From assembly GCA_020975725.1 (NCBI GenBank), contig QXJR01000027.1, positions 682,001 through 746,000 of the forward strand: a DNA stretch of 64,000 nt. The letters run 5' to 3'. How positions within the stretch are numbered: position 1 is the first letter of the stretch; each line of letters opens with the position of its first letter. The notes under the pieces were generated by a model. It was not told the origin of the DNA. It did no database searches and saw only the letters and a program-made list of their open reading frames with translations. Positions 1 through 9,884 of this stretch are shown here, in pieces. Origin of the DNA: Picocystis sp. L7 (taxonomy: Eukaryota > Chlorophyta > Picocystophyceae > Picocystales > Picocystaceae). A program made the position numbers and the translations under genes.

Positions 1-166
1 ACCGATGCCCTCCACCCGGGACCGTCCGGTTCGATCGGGCCCTCACCCCGGTTCGATCTCGAGGAAGTTTGGGTCCATAGTGCCCAATTACCTGGTACGA
101 TGTAGCACACCCGCTCCACCCCTTCGATTCGTGACAGGACCCTCCTCGAGGCAGGCGGCCACGGCG

Positions 167-1813
167 ATGTCGCGCTCACAAACATCAAGATGGCGCACTC
201 TGTTGCTGATGGGACTGGCCACGGTTGGGTGCTGGATGCAAGGTGTGCTTGGAATCAGAGAAAGGACCCTTGCCAGTGGAAGTAGGGAGCCAGAAGGGGG
301 AAGATCAGAAAAAAGCAACGTATCTGTATTTACTGCGGCAGGTAACGAAGCCTACGTGACACTGCTCTACGGGGACGAATTCTTGCTGGGTGTGAGAGTG
401 TTGGGCCAGTCCATCCGAGAAACTGGAACGGCCAAGGAACTCGTATGCGTCGTTACTGCAGCTTCTGAAGAGGCTGTCGAAACGTTGAAAGGAGACGGAT
501 GGAAAATCTACACTGCCGATACTATACTCAATCCAAGCAGAGTACCTGGATACGTCACTCCTGCGAGGTTCTGGGCTGTTTTTACCAAGCTTGTCATATT
601 CAAGCTCCCATACAGAAAGGTGGTGTACTTGGATGCAGATACAGTCGTGCTGAAGAATATCGACGAGCTCTTTGAATGCGGGGGAACAAGAGGATACTGT
701 GCAAACCTTAAGCATTCTGAACACATGAATACTGGAGTGATCGTTGCTACCCCAGATGAAAGTCTGTTCGACGACATGATGCGCAACATCCACAGCACTC
801 ACTCCTATGACGGTGGCGATCAAGGTTTCCTGGATTCATACTTTGCAGACTTTGTCAATGCACCGCTCTTTGTCCCTTCAAGAGAAATGGTCACTCATGA
901 TGATGACGGACTGGCTGTGCCACCCTCTCAATCAGGCCTCAAGCTTCAAAGGTTACCAACATGCTACAATGCTGACGTTGGGTTGTATATTTTCAATTCT
1001 GAAAGATGGTCAGTACCCGAGGGCTCACTCAAGGTCATCCACTACACCTTGGGGCCAATCAAGCCCTGGGATTGGTGGTCTTCTTGGCTGGTCAAACCTG
1101 CATCAATTTGGAGGAGCACTCGTGGGAGGCTACGCTCAATCCCAGCAGATACATGGCTATTGTCACAAACGATCGTTCTCTTCCTGCTCCCCCTATGTCT
1201 CATGGCAGCTCTGTACATCTGGTTGAGTTGCTGCAAAGAGCCAAAGGGGTCTCCGGTTTTCACATGCAAGACACCGGTACATCCCGCTTTGGCTTCTCTT
1301 CTGGTTGCTTTCCTGAATGAATTGACCATGGCAATCGGCTTTACCTCTCTCACTCTGGCTTTTATGTTCCCAACAGTGCTTCTTGTGCCAAGGCAGGTTC
1401 CACCGATGTGTGGATGGATCTTAGTGTATGAATGGGGCGTGGTTTGCTTTGGAACGGTAATGTACACTTGGTTGCTGGTTTGCTTTGGGGTAGGCACATT
1501 TCATCAAGAAAATGTCTACACGAATGCAGGGAACACGAAAGTCAAGCACTTTCCAGAGGCAAATGGCAAAAAAACGCTGTTATGGAGGACTTTGCCTCTG
1601 ACCATGGCCTCAGCACTTGTGCTTGTGTTGGTGCCTTTTATTCCAACCTTCATTCCTCGATTCCCAGTAAGGCTTCTTATGCTGGGCATAGGCATCTCGA
1701 TTGGAACCGCTGTGCTTGCCTACTCCTTCATTACACTCAGTACGATGTGGTTTCAAGCTGGACTGATGGCAGCACGTAGAAGGGGAAGAGAAGTGGGCTT
1801 TCAGGAGCTGTGA
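167..1813 (+). CDS. GT8 glucuronosyltransferase, PGSIP6/IPUT1-like, with multi-pass C-terminus
   Basis: A 548-residue protein from the ATG at 167. An in-frame ATG at 5 would add 54 residues that precede, and so would hide, the hydrophobic leader, so I prefer 167. The first 30 residues look like a signal peptide or signal anchor. A glycogenin-type GT8 domain follows (about residues 60-310), with the metal-binding DAD at 156-158 in VYLDADTVVLKNIDELF, the NTG motif in EHMNTGVIV and a C-terminal HYTLGPIKPWDWW. The last 230 residues hold about five hydrophobic segments. GT8 plus a polytopic tail is the plan of plant PGSIP6-8/IPUT1, which transfer glucuronic acid to inositol-phosphorylceramide in the Golgi; that exact substrate is inferred. 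Two GGTTCGA words (28-34, 50-56) precede the start. The family call is firm, the acceptor is not. Confidence 0.88.
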   Translation: MSRSQTSRWRTLLLMGLATVGCWMQGVLGIRERTLASGSREPEGGRSEKSNVSVFTAAGNEAYVTLLYGDEFLLGVRVLGQSIRETGTAKELVCVVTAASEEAVETLKGDGWKIYTADTILNPSRVPGYVTPARFWAVFTKLVIFKLPYRKVVYLDADTVVLKNIDELFECGGTRGYCANLKHSEHMNTGVIVATPDESLFDDMMRNIHSTHSYDGGDQGFLDSYFADFVNAPLFVPSREMVTHDDDGLAVPPSQSGLKLQRLPTCYNADVGLYIFNSERWSVPEGSLKVIHYTLGPIKPWDWWSSWLVKPASIWRSTRGRLRSIPADTWLLSQTIVLFLLPLCLMAALYIWLSCCKEPKGSPVFTCKTPVHPALASLLVAFLNELTMAIGFTSLTLAFMFPTVLLVPRQVPPMCGWILVYEWGVVCFGTVMYTWLLVCFGVGTFHQENVYTNAGNTKVKHFPEANGKKTLLWRTLPLTMASALVLVLVPFIPTFIPRFPVRLLMLGIGISIGTAVLAYSFITLSTMWFQAGLMAARRRGREVGFQEL

Positions 1814-1848
1814 AAGTATCAGTTTTCAATGAACATTTTAGCTTCCAA

Positions 1849-2184
1849 TTACTTACACACACAAGAATGCCCTTTGGAATTCACGCCATCCCTTCCACAG
1901 GGCTGCTTGATATCCGTGTTTGGTTTGTATCCCACGGAAGTAGCGCAATAACACTCTTCCACTTGGTTGTTTGAAATCCATTTGCAAAGTCTTTGGCAAT
2001 GGAATGCAGTGTGGGTGCAAGCCTTGCATGTTGGACCATCGTCGTCCTGCTCCAGCTTCCCCGGCACTGCACGAACATCGACATTCTTCTTGCCTGTCAA
2101 AAAGAGCGAGGATCTGAGGAATCCAAGATTGCAGGCTATGGTCCATCCACACCCGGCAGGGCAGATATCTTCTCTGTCTTCATG
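1849..2184 (-). CDS. Candidate cysteine-rich small protein, terminal exon only
   Basis: The minus strand is open from just after an in-frame TAG at 2185-2187 to a TAA at 1849, coding about 111 residues with 12 cysteines, several in CxxC or CxC spacing (ICPAGC, CKACTHTAFHC, ECYC, CVCK). No ATG lies at the head, and the preceding bases end in CTAG, a possible 3' splice site, so this could be the last exon of a spliced gene. The strand above it to about 2500 has further short open stretches, but I could not choose an exon chain. The regular cysteines suggest a secreted disulfide-rich or zinc-binding protein. I do not recognise the family. Its 3' end converges on the GT8 gene 35 bp away. Confidence 0.35.
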   Translation of the reverse strand, partial: HEDREDICPAGCGWTIACNLGFLRSSLFLTGKKNVDVRAVPGKLEQDDDGPTCKACTHTAFHCQRLCKWISNNQVEECYCATSVGYKPNTDIKQPCGRDGVNSKGHSCVCK

Positions 2185-3079
2185 CTAGATGTTGACTTGT
2201 TGAATTTCCAGGCTGGTCCAATCCAATTGAAGCAAAGTCGTGCGGGCAGTATGGCATCAGTGCATGTCAAAGATGCCGAGGAGGTGTCGAGGATGTTTCA
2301 GCACCTATTTTACGCCAAATCATCGGCCTGATAGGACGAACGGTGCGTATTGGTGTAGCCCACCGGCACCCGGTGTAGGGATCTTGTATTCAAAGCGCAC
2401 TGCACAAGTGCTCCTGAACACACGCTGCATGTTGCAAGAGGTTCTTTGGATTCCGGCATGCTGCTTAAAACGGTGCATGCCATTTCAAATCCATGCTATG
2501 GCTCCGCGAGGTGCAACTCCTAATAGACTGGATCATCAAGTGTAACCTCTTTGGATACGATGACTCACGGGTGGAGTACGGTCGAGCATTCCGCACAACT
2601 TCTCGTGCAGTGGTGTTCCATTCCTTCACCAAGGCCTCCTCCCGGAGGTACACCGCCTGTCAACCTTGTCTCACCGCGGATGCGTGTTAGTCCGAGGCGG
2701 TCCAGAAGTGGTTGCCAAGGTTGCATCGTCGGAACGAGAGGATCAGTTTCTTGGAGTTTTCCCTGGATCCTGTTCGAACCGCCTCCTCGACGTTCCATGC
2801 ACGCACATGGCATTCAGGTCGACGTGTCTGTCGGGCACTTCGCTGGATCCAGCATCGCACGTGGAGTATGGAGAAGAAACTCCCTCGGGTTTCCCCTGCG
2901 TCCCCCATCGGTTGGGGAAGGGACGATTCGTCCCCCCAGGAACCAACAGAAACGAAAAACAACCAAGGACAGCCGTGCCAATCCGAGATCCGTCCGGTTT
3001 CAAACCTCGGGTCACGTTCCCTTTCGAAAGGGGAGCAATTTCGGACTAAGGTCCGTTCCACTCGTGGGACGAACGCGCA
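2185..3079. other. Intergenic; possible upstream exons of the Cys-rich gene and AI-2E promoter
   Basis: No ORF here resembles a known protein; the longer open frames on both strands are low-complexity Arg/Pro/Ser shadows. A TTCGAACC word at 2773-2780, also seen near other gene starts in the window, and GGTTTC/TTTCGAAAGG words at about 2997-3036 may belong to the promoter of the downstream membrane-protein gene. Confidence 0.4.
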
Positions 3080-4387
3080 TTGCTGCATCGAGGAACCAAG
3101 GACGCACAGCGCGCCATCAGAACCGGCGCAACCGCGACGATTGCGCGTCTCCGACGCACCCCAGAGCGTGTTTCTACGCTTCTGGGGTCGGAAGAGATGG
3201 AGGTGGAAGGAACGGAGATCCGTCCGGCGCGGAGGGAAGGACGCAGCGCATCCACGCAACGGCAAGGGACCAAGAGCAAGGCCTTGGAACGTCGGATCGA
3301 ACTCGTCTCGGCGGTGACCATCGCTGTGATCATCAGTGCCGCTGCTCTGCATTGGATGCAGCCTGTGATGGTGCCGTTGATCCTAGCTGTGGCCGTCAGC
3401 CAGGTGCTTCTGCCTGTCGTAGACTTCCAGATGCAACTGATCCCGATGCCGAGACCACTTGCGGTGGGACTCAGCCTGCTCTTCACCTTCGCCGTCTTGG
3501 GGTTCGTGGGATTGCTGCTCTTCTCCTCGATCAAGGAACTCGTTCGGGATATCAAGATGTACGAGCAGAACGTCAAGAAGCTGCTAGACAGGACGACAGA
3601 GATTCTCCGACAAAGGGGCGTCGGTTTCGATAGCCTCAACACCCAATTCGAAGAACTGCACCTGGCAGACATGGCCCTCAAAGTGACCAACTACGTCTTC
3701 TCCCAAGCCTTTGTCATCGTAGAGCTCACTTTTCTCGTGCTGTTGTTCTCGGTGTACCTCTTGCTGGGGCAGGGGGCAGGTGGGATCCCTGTCCCAAGGA
3801 AAGGTATGGTAGGTAGAATAGAGTCCAGAATCAAGAGGTATTTATCCATCAAATTCGTGATCAGCGTAGGTGTAGGTATATCAACATCACTAGTCTTCGT
3901 GTCACTGCAAGTTCATCTAGCGGTGCTCTGGGGATTCTTGAATTTTCTTTTGAATTTTATTCCGAATGTCGGGCCCATCATAGCCACGATGATTCCCATC
4001 CCACTGATCCTGGTGTCAGCGGAAACGTCAGGCCTGACTCTGATATTAGCAATTGCATTGCCCACTTCACTGCATATCTTTTGGGGTTATATTTTGGAAC
4101 CAAAAGTTATGGGCGACTCCTTGGACTTGCATCCCATTTCCGTCATGTTGTGCTTGATCTTTTGGGGCATGCTTTGGGGAATCCCCGGCATGTTCATGGC
4201 TGCTCCAATCACTGCAGCCCTGAAAATTGTGTTTGAAGCAGCAGACCTCACCCGCCCATTTGCAAGGCTACTGGGAGGGCATTTGGATTCTGGGGATGAA
4301 GTCTACGAGGGAGATGATGAGGACACCGAGGAGGAAGAAGATGCGAACCCTGCATACTTCAGCAAAGAGACTGACAAGTTGGTTTGA
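3080..4387 (+). CDS. AI-2E family (PF01594) polytopic membrane transporter
   Basis: A 435-residue protein with about seven or eight membrane segments. Residues 70-160 hold the first hairpins. A soluble, amphipathic stretch (about 160-215) is followed by the conserved C-terminal core with FNFIPNVGPIIA-like and LEPKVMGDSLDLHPISVML motifs and the glycine/proline-rich WGIPGMFMAAPI signature of the AI-2E exporter family. The tail is very acidic (GDDEDTEEEED). The first 50 residues are Arg/Thr/Ser-rich and could be an organelle-targeting leader; a start at 3197 (MEVEGTEIRP) would remove most of it. The family includes bacterial autoinducer-2 and Na+/H+ exporters and plastid or endomembrane homologues in algae and plants; the cargo here cannot be told. 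It is tail-to-tail with clpX, 119 bp apart. Confidence 0.85.
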   Translation: MLHRGTKDAQRAIRTGATATIARLRRTPERVSTLLGSEEMEVEGTEIRPARREGRSASTQRQGTKSKALERRIELVSAVTIAVIISAAALHWMQPVMVPLILAVAVSQVLLPVVDFQMQLIPMPRPLAVGLSLLFTFAVLGFVGLLLFSSIKELVRDIKMYEQNVKKLLDRTTEILRQRGVGFDSLNTQFEELHLADMALKVTNYVFSQAFVIVELTFLVLLFSVYLLLGQGAGGIPVPRKGMVGRIESRIKRYLSIKFVISVGVGISTSLVFVSLQVHLAVLWGFLNFLLNFIPNVGPIIATMIPIPLILVSAETSGLTLILAIALPTSLHIFWGYILEPKVMGDSLDLHPISVMLCLIFWGMLWGIPGMFMAAPITAALKIVFEAADLTRPFARLLGGHLDSGDEVYEGDDEDTEEEEDANPAYFSKETDKLV

Positions 4388-4506
4388 AAAGGTGAAATGT
4401 CTGATGTAGAAAGCAACTCGATACAACCTAGTGTAGTTTACATTTTGACATATTCACAGTGCCTGGCATACCAACCAGGGCAACTTTATAAGAAACATCC
4501 GTATAT

Positions 4507-6297
4507 TTAGACTTCTGCAGCATCAGGAATGTCATCTGAATCACGTGCAACATTTTCTTTCGACCGAGAGATCCTCTCTGCTAGTGTCCCACTCCCTTGC
4601 AAGACCTCTGCACATTTTTTACGCACGCACTCTTCGTCCACATAAACAGCTGCAGAACCCGAAAGACTCGGTACCTCAAACATTGCGTCCGTAAGGATCC
4701 CTTCCAGGATGGAACGAAGGCCCCTTGCACCGGTGCCTCTTTTAATTGCCATCTGTGCGATTTCTGACAGCGCTCCATCTGAAAGATGAAGGTTTGCACC
4801 AGAAAGCCCTAAGAGCGCTTTGTATTGCTTAAGGAGAGCATTCTTTGGCTGGGTCAGCACGCTTATCAGTTCGTGCTCGCTGAGGGATTCCAAGGAGCAA
4901 AGGATGGGGAAGCGCCCCACAAATTCAGGAATCAATCCATAGTGAATCAAGTCTGAACTTTCAGCTTTCCTCAATATACGCGAAGTTGCCGAATGCGGAT
5001 CACTCCCTGTCACTGCAGTAGCGGCCATGGACCTCACAGGTGCATCAAAACCCATGGAGGATTCGGCAGTTCTTTCAGTAATTGTTTTGTCCAGATTAAC
5101 AAAGGCTCCACCACAGATGAACAAGATGTCTTTTGTGTCCACCTGCACAAAATCTCCCCGTGGGTTTTTGCGGCCACCTTTCTCGGGGACATTGACCACA
5201 GTACCCTCAAGCATTTTTAGTAGAGCCTGCTGCACTCCCTCGCCACTCACATCCCGCGTAATACTTACATTCTCGCTCCGCTTTGTTATCTTATCAACTT
5301 CATCAATGTACACAATCCCCTGCTGTGCTGCTGCCAGGTTAAAGCCAGCTGCTTGCAACAGCTTGTAGAGTATGGACTCCACATCTTCACCAACATAACC
5401 TGCTTGAGTCAGTGTTGTGGCATCAGCAATGACAAATGGTACGTTCACAAAACGCGCCAGGGTTTTGGCCAGCAGCGTCTTTCCACTGCCCGTGGGCCCC
5501 ATGAGGAGGACGTTACTCTTTTCAATCTCCACGTGCTCCTCGCCATTCTCTGCATCCTCCGTCCATCTGGGCAGGTTCTCGTGGGTTGTCTCCTCGTATA
5601 CAGATGGATTCTGGTTGCTGTTGGAAAGAGAATCATCGGACTTGGAAACGGCAGAGGACACATTGGCAAAATTCGCAGTAGCGCGTTTCGCAGCTTCGTG
5701 GTTGATACGTCTGTAGTGATTGTACACGGCGACAGAAAGGATGCGCTTGGCATGTTTCTGGCCGATCACGAATTCGTCCAAAGCATCACATATTTCCTTC
5801 GGCGTGGGAAGGTCGGATGTGCCCCAATTCTTCCCACCCAGGATGTTGTTCCCTCCGGTGGACCCTCCATGTACAGTGATAGGTTCTTCTGGTTGTTGCC
5901 TGGTGAAGGTCTGCATGCTTTCTCCGCTTTGATCCATGGCTGGATGCATGTGGGAGGAGGATTTGTCTGGTTGTTGAGGGTACAAGTTTTTGTCCGTGGA
6001 CAGCTTCACAGACAGGGTGTGCATGTCCTTGCACGATCCGCACCAGTAGATGGACTTTTGTCCATTAGTTTCTTCGAGCCTCAGCCCGTCCGATTGACCG
6101 GCCGATTGTCTCCCTCGGATGGGTTCCATTGCTTTTTGGCAGTTGGGACACATGGGTCTTGGATCTTCTGCTGTCACGGTCGTGGAGAGAGCACTGCCTC
6201 GGTAGAGTGTCCTGGTGATGCTTGTGCTGCTGCTGTGCCTCCTGTTACCCATTCCTGTGCCTTCCACGCCTTGGCATCTCCCTTTGAGCTCGTGCAC
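4507..6297 (-). CDS. clpX: ATP-dependent Clp protease ATPase subunit ClpX (organellar)
   Basis: ClpX unfolds substrates and feeds them to the ClpP chamber. The 596-residue protein has an N-terminal four-cysteine module (CPNC at 50-53, CGSC at 86-89) spread over about 40 residues, wider than the compact zinc finger of bacterial ClpX. The AAA+ core has Walker A GPTGSGKT at 267-274, GYVGEDVES at about 300, Walker B VYIDEVDK at 329-336 and the ClpX-typical [10 protein letters not shown], then the RGLRSILE C-terminal small domain. Two insertions make it longer than the usual 420-residue bacterial protein: a polar one before the core (100-160) and one at 205-255. An internal ATG at 6252 ([19 protein letters not shown]) would give a better mitochondrial-type presequence. 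I infer mitochondrial location. Confidence 0.93.
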   Translation of the reverse strand: MHELKGRCQGVEGTGMGNRRHSSSTSITRTLYRGSALSTTVTAEDPRPMCPNCQKAMEPIRGRQSAGQSDGLRLEETNGQKSIYWCGSCKDMHTLSVKLSTDKNLYPQQPDKSSSHMHPAMDQSGESMQTFTRQQPEEPITVHGGSTGGNNILGGKNWGTSDLPTPKEICDALDEFVIGQKHAKRILSVAVYNHYRRINHEAAKRATANFANVSSAVSKSDDSLSNSNQNPSVYEETTHENLPRWTEDAENGEEHVEIEKSNVLLMGPTGSGKTLLAKTLARFVNVPFVIADATTLTQAGYVGEDVESILYKLLQAAGFNLAAAQQGIVYIDEVDKITKRSENVSITRDVSGEGVQQALLKMLEGTVVNVPEKGGRKNPRGDFVQVDTKDILFICGGAFVNLDKTITERTAESSMGFDAPVRSMAATAVTGSDPHSATSRILRKAESSDLIHYGLIPEFVGRFPILCSLESLSEHELISVLTQPKNALLKQYKALLGLSGANLHLSDGALSEIAQMAIKRGTGARGLRSILEGILTDAMFEVPSLSGSAAVYVDEECVRKKCAEVLQGSGTLAERISRSKENVARDSDDIPDAAEV

Positions 6298-7424
6298 GTC
6301 CCTCCAGCTCTCGCTTGCGGTCCACCAACCGTTCGTGCAGCACTTGGGTGGTTGGTGCTGCGTTCCGCACCGTCGTCAGCCTCCTCCCGCGTTCCTTGTT
6401 GCGTTTTCGGCTTCCATCCCACCTCTACTCACCTGTCTCGTGCGAGAAACCACCTGCAACGTCCTTCGCAGGCCGCGTGCGACGGCCATGTCGCGCGAAG
6501 CGAAGCACGTGCACACACACGTGCCACGCAACTGGGGTGTGTCTGCTCGAATGGGGTGTATCTGCCTCCCCGCTTTGCCTTCGTCCCTTTCCCACAGGGA
6601 TCCAAGCCGATCCCTTTCGCCCCTCTCGATTCGAACCGAAAGGGGGTTCCTTATAAGAAGTACTTGATCAGGGTCCTTCTGTAGGAGGCAGTCGGTCCAA
6701 TGGGTAGGACTGGTCCGAGGGCTTCGTCTCTCTAGGTTTCCGGAACTGGGGGACGTTGCCCGGGGACGCCCTCCTCGGGGGGGCATCGGTGGATCGGGGC
6801 CCACCCCCCCTGTTCCCCGGTGATCTTCGTGGGGGGGATTCCGTGGGGGAGAACACAGGGATCTTTCCACGTCCGCGGGGGGGTGGATCCTGAATCGATT
6901 CGTCCCCAGCCGAATAAAAACGCAACCAGCGCGGTTTCCGGAGGGGTTTCAGACGCCAATCGAGGCCTCCCGGGGACGCTCCTGGGGGACGCCGGGGACG
7001 TGGAAACTAGTTTCCACTTGGTTTCCATCCTCCCCTCCCTCGAACGTCCCTGGTGGATCGGTTTCCATGGAAACCAGGAAACACTTACATCGACGTAAAC
7101 GTCCCCGGCAAACCCTACCACTCGTGGCACACGACGACGCCCACGAAACCACACGCGACGGGCACGGCTTGATGGGTGGGGGGATGAGACAGCATCGGGA
7201 CGAACGAAGAGGATGCCGCGGTGGCTCTGTTGGATGCCATGAACGGACACACGATGGGGAAAGCTTGCGTGTCCACCTGCGAGCGGCACGTCCGCAGAAG
7301 CCAAAGCGACAGGCAACTGGAAAGGACAGGAACCTCGACATGAACCCGACACGCAGGCTCATCCTGCTTGTGCCTCCTGTTGCGTGAACGGCTCGACCCG
7401 AATTCTTCGGGTTTTCTGCCAATG
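6298..7424. other. Intergenic region, clpX promoter and palindrome cluster, no gene seen
   Basis: The proximal part carries TTCGAACC on the plus strand (TCGAACC at 6631-6637) next to CCTTATAAG, a possible minus-strand TATA element for clpX. From 6730 to 7100 the DNA is dominated by GGGGAC/GTCCCC words and GGTTTCC palindromes. Short open frames on both strands look compositional, with no domain recognised. Confidence 0.5.
7000..7075. repeat. Cluster of GGTTTCC/GGAAACC palindromes
   Basis: A perfect 18-bp palindrome lies at 7000-7017 (GTGGAAAC/GTTTCCAC around CTAG-like centre) and a perfect 16-bp palindrome at 7060-7075 (GGTTTCCATGGAAACC), with a further GGTTTCCAT copy at 7020-7028. Five half-sites in about 76 bp is a pattern typical of a dimeric DNA-binding protein target, though none is known here. 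Confidence 0.6.
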
Positions 7425-9203
7425 TTGCACCAGCAGCAATGGCAGATGGATGGAGGTGCTGCTGATGCATCAGCAGAAATGGCAGGAAGTTTCGATGCTG
7501 CTGCTGGTGCATCAGCAGCAATGGCAGATGGATGGAGGTGCTGCTGGTGCATCAGCAGCAATGGCAGATGGATGGAGGTGCTGCTGGTGCATCAGCAGCA
7601 ATGGCAGATGGATGGAGGTGCTGCTGCTGCATCAGCAGCAATGGCAGATGGATGGAGGTGCTGCTGATGCACCAGCAGCAATGGCAGATGGATGGAGGTG
7701 CTGCTGATGCACCAGCAGCAATGGCAGATGGATGGAGGTGCTGCTGATGCACCAGCAGCAATGGCAGATGGATGGAAGTGCTGCTGATGCATCAGAAGCA
7801 ATGGCAGATGGATGGAGGTTCTGCTGATGCATCAGCAGCAATGGCAAGAAGTTTCGATGCTGCTGCTGATGCATCAGCAGCAATGGCAGATGGATGGAGG
7901 TGCTGCTGATGCACCAGCAGCAATGGCAGATGGATGGAGGTGCTGCTGATGCATCAGCAGCAATGGCAAGAAGTTTCGATGCTGCTGCTGATGCATCAGC
8001 AGCAATGGCAGATGGATGGAGGTGCTGCTGATGCACCAGCAGCAATGGCAGATGGATGGAGGTGCTGCTGATGCATCAGCAGCAATGGCAAGAAGTTTCG
8101 ATGCTGCTGCTGTTGCATCAGCAGCAATGGCAGATGGATGGAGGTGCTGCTGGTGCATCAGCAGCAATGGCAGATGGATGGAGGTGCTGCTGGTGCATCA
8201 GCAGCAATGGCAGATGGATGGAGGTGCTGCTGCTGCATCAGCAGCAATGGCAGATGGATGGAGGTGCTGCTGATGCACCAGCAGCAATGGCAGATGGATG
8301 GAGGTGCTGCTGATGCACCAGCAGCAATGGCAGATGGATGGAGGTGCTGCTGATGCACCAGCAGCAATGGCAAGAAGTTTCGATGCTGCTGCTGATGCAT
8401 CAGCAGCAATGGCAGATGGATGGAGGTGCTGCTGATGCACCAGCAGCAATGGCAGATGGATGGAGGTGCTGCTGATGCACCAGCAGCAATGGCAGATGGA
8501 TGGAGGTGCTGCTGATGCATCAGCAGCAATGGCAAGAAGTTTCGATGCTGCTGCTGATGCACCAGCAGCAATGGCAGATGGATGGAGGTGCTGCTGATGC
8601 ATCAGCAGCAATGGCAAGAAGTTTCGATGCTGCTGCTGATGCATCAGCAGCAATGGCAGATGGATGGAGGTGCTGCTGATGCACCAGCAGCAATGGCAGA
8701 TGGATGGAGGTGCTGCTGATGCATCAGCAGCAATGGCAAGAAGTTTCGATGCTGCTGCTGATGCATCAGCAGCAATGGCAGATGGATGGAGGTGCTGCTG
8801 ATGCACCAGCAGCAATGGCAGATGGATGGAGGTGCTGCTGATGCATCAGCAGCAATGGCAAGAAGTTTCGATGCTGCTGCTGTTGCATCAGCAGCAATGG
8901 CAGATGGATGGAGGTGCTGCTGCTGCATCAGCAGCAATGGCAGATGGATGGAGGTGCTGCTGGTGCATCAGCAGCAATGGCAGATGGATGGAGGTGCTGC
9001 TGATGCACCAGCAGCAATGGCAGATGGATGGAAGTGCTGCTGATGCATCAGAAGCAATGGCAGATGGATGGAGGTTCTGCTGGTGCATCAGCAGCAATGG
9101 CAGATGGATGGAGGTTCTGCTGGTGCATCAGCAGCAATGGCAAGAAGTTTCGATGCTGCTGCTGATGCATCAGCAGCAATGGCAGATGGATGGAGGTGCT
9201 GCT
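7425..9203. repeat. Minisatellite, 40-bp and 42-bp units with internal 22-bp palindrome, about 44 copies
   Basis: Two unit types alternate irregularly. The 40-bp unit begins ATGGCAGATGGATGGAGG; the 42-bp unit begins ATGGCAAGAAGTTTCGATG. Both end in a CTG/CAG arm pair that, in the consensus form, is a perfect 22-bp palindrome centred on ATGCAT. Variants GGTGCATCAG, GATGCACCAG and CTGCATCAG break the palindrome by one base. Longer blocks recur (7501-7800 resembles 8101-8360 and 8880-9080), so higher-order duplication has happened. Because 40 is not a multiple of three, the frame rotates from unit to unit. Several frames on both strands stay open, giving His/Gln/Ala/Cys-rich peptides that I judge to be artefacts. 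Not CRISPR: no unique spacers. Confidence 0.95.
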
Positions 9204-9884
9204 TTAGACAATCTTCACTTTAGTTGTTTATGTCTTCAAGTGTGCATTTCAACTGTCATTTTTTATTTCACAAGACATGGAGTGCCTTGGTGCGCATTGT
9301 AATAACACCTGTTTTGAAAAAAATCCTGCTCAGCACTCTCCATGTTTCATTCCCAAGGTACTGTGTGCTTCAAGTTCCACCCCACAAAACGGCACCGACA
9401 TACTGATTGGGACGACGGGGTGCACATTTGAAGGGGTAAGCTCGCTGCTTCTTCCTCCTGGTGTGGAATCGTTTTTCGACTGGACAGTCCGGGGGTAGAT
9501 CATCAGGCTCGAAGTTGCTGTGCACGATACTTCGACCAGGTGCGTGAGGGCATCGTGGCACTTGACAGCGGCAGAACCAACGTCGACGCCAGAACTCGCG
9601 GGGGTGGGGGAGGTTGTGTCGGGTCAACGACGTAGCCGAGCATCGTCTTACTGCTTTGCCACCTCGTTGACCGGGCAGGTGAGTAGGGCGACGTTTGCGC
9701 TTCCGTTTCCGGTGGGACTGTGCCAGAGGGCAAACAGGGCGACTCGTCGCATTCTAGAACAAACGTGGACCAGCAACCAGCAAATGTTGCCGTTCTAGGT
9801 GCGTCCTTCCGAACAAGAACGGGTGCACGGCCATTCCGAGTATCGGCTCAGCAGGTGCTTGTTGATCCACGAAGAAGAATCGAC
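9204..9884. other. Intergenic, upstream of the recombinase gene
   Basis: No recognisable gene. An in-frame ATG at 9720 could add 55 residues to the downstream recombinase. The TTCGAACC-type word seen near most other starts in the window is not evident here. Confidence 0.4.

Noticed and set aside
2551-3633. 360-codon plus-strand frame overlapping the AI-2E gene
   Set aside because: Arg/Ser/Pro-rich translation in another frame of a well-supported gene; no domain.
5353-6684. 443-codon plus-strand frame
   Set aside because: Antisense to clpX over most of its length; no domain.
7425-9203. CRISPR-like appearance of short regular repeats with internal palindromes
   Set aside because: Units are contiguous with no unique spacers, and the genome is clearly eukaryotic.
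7384-9302. Many overlapping His/Gln/Ala/Cys-rich frames on both strands
   Set aside because: They come from the 40/42-bp minisatellite; the 40-bp unit rotates the frame, so no single frame is favoured.
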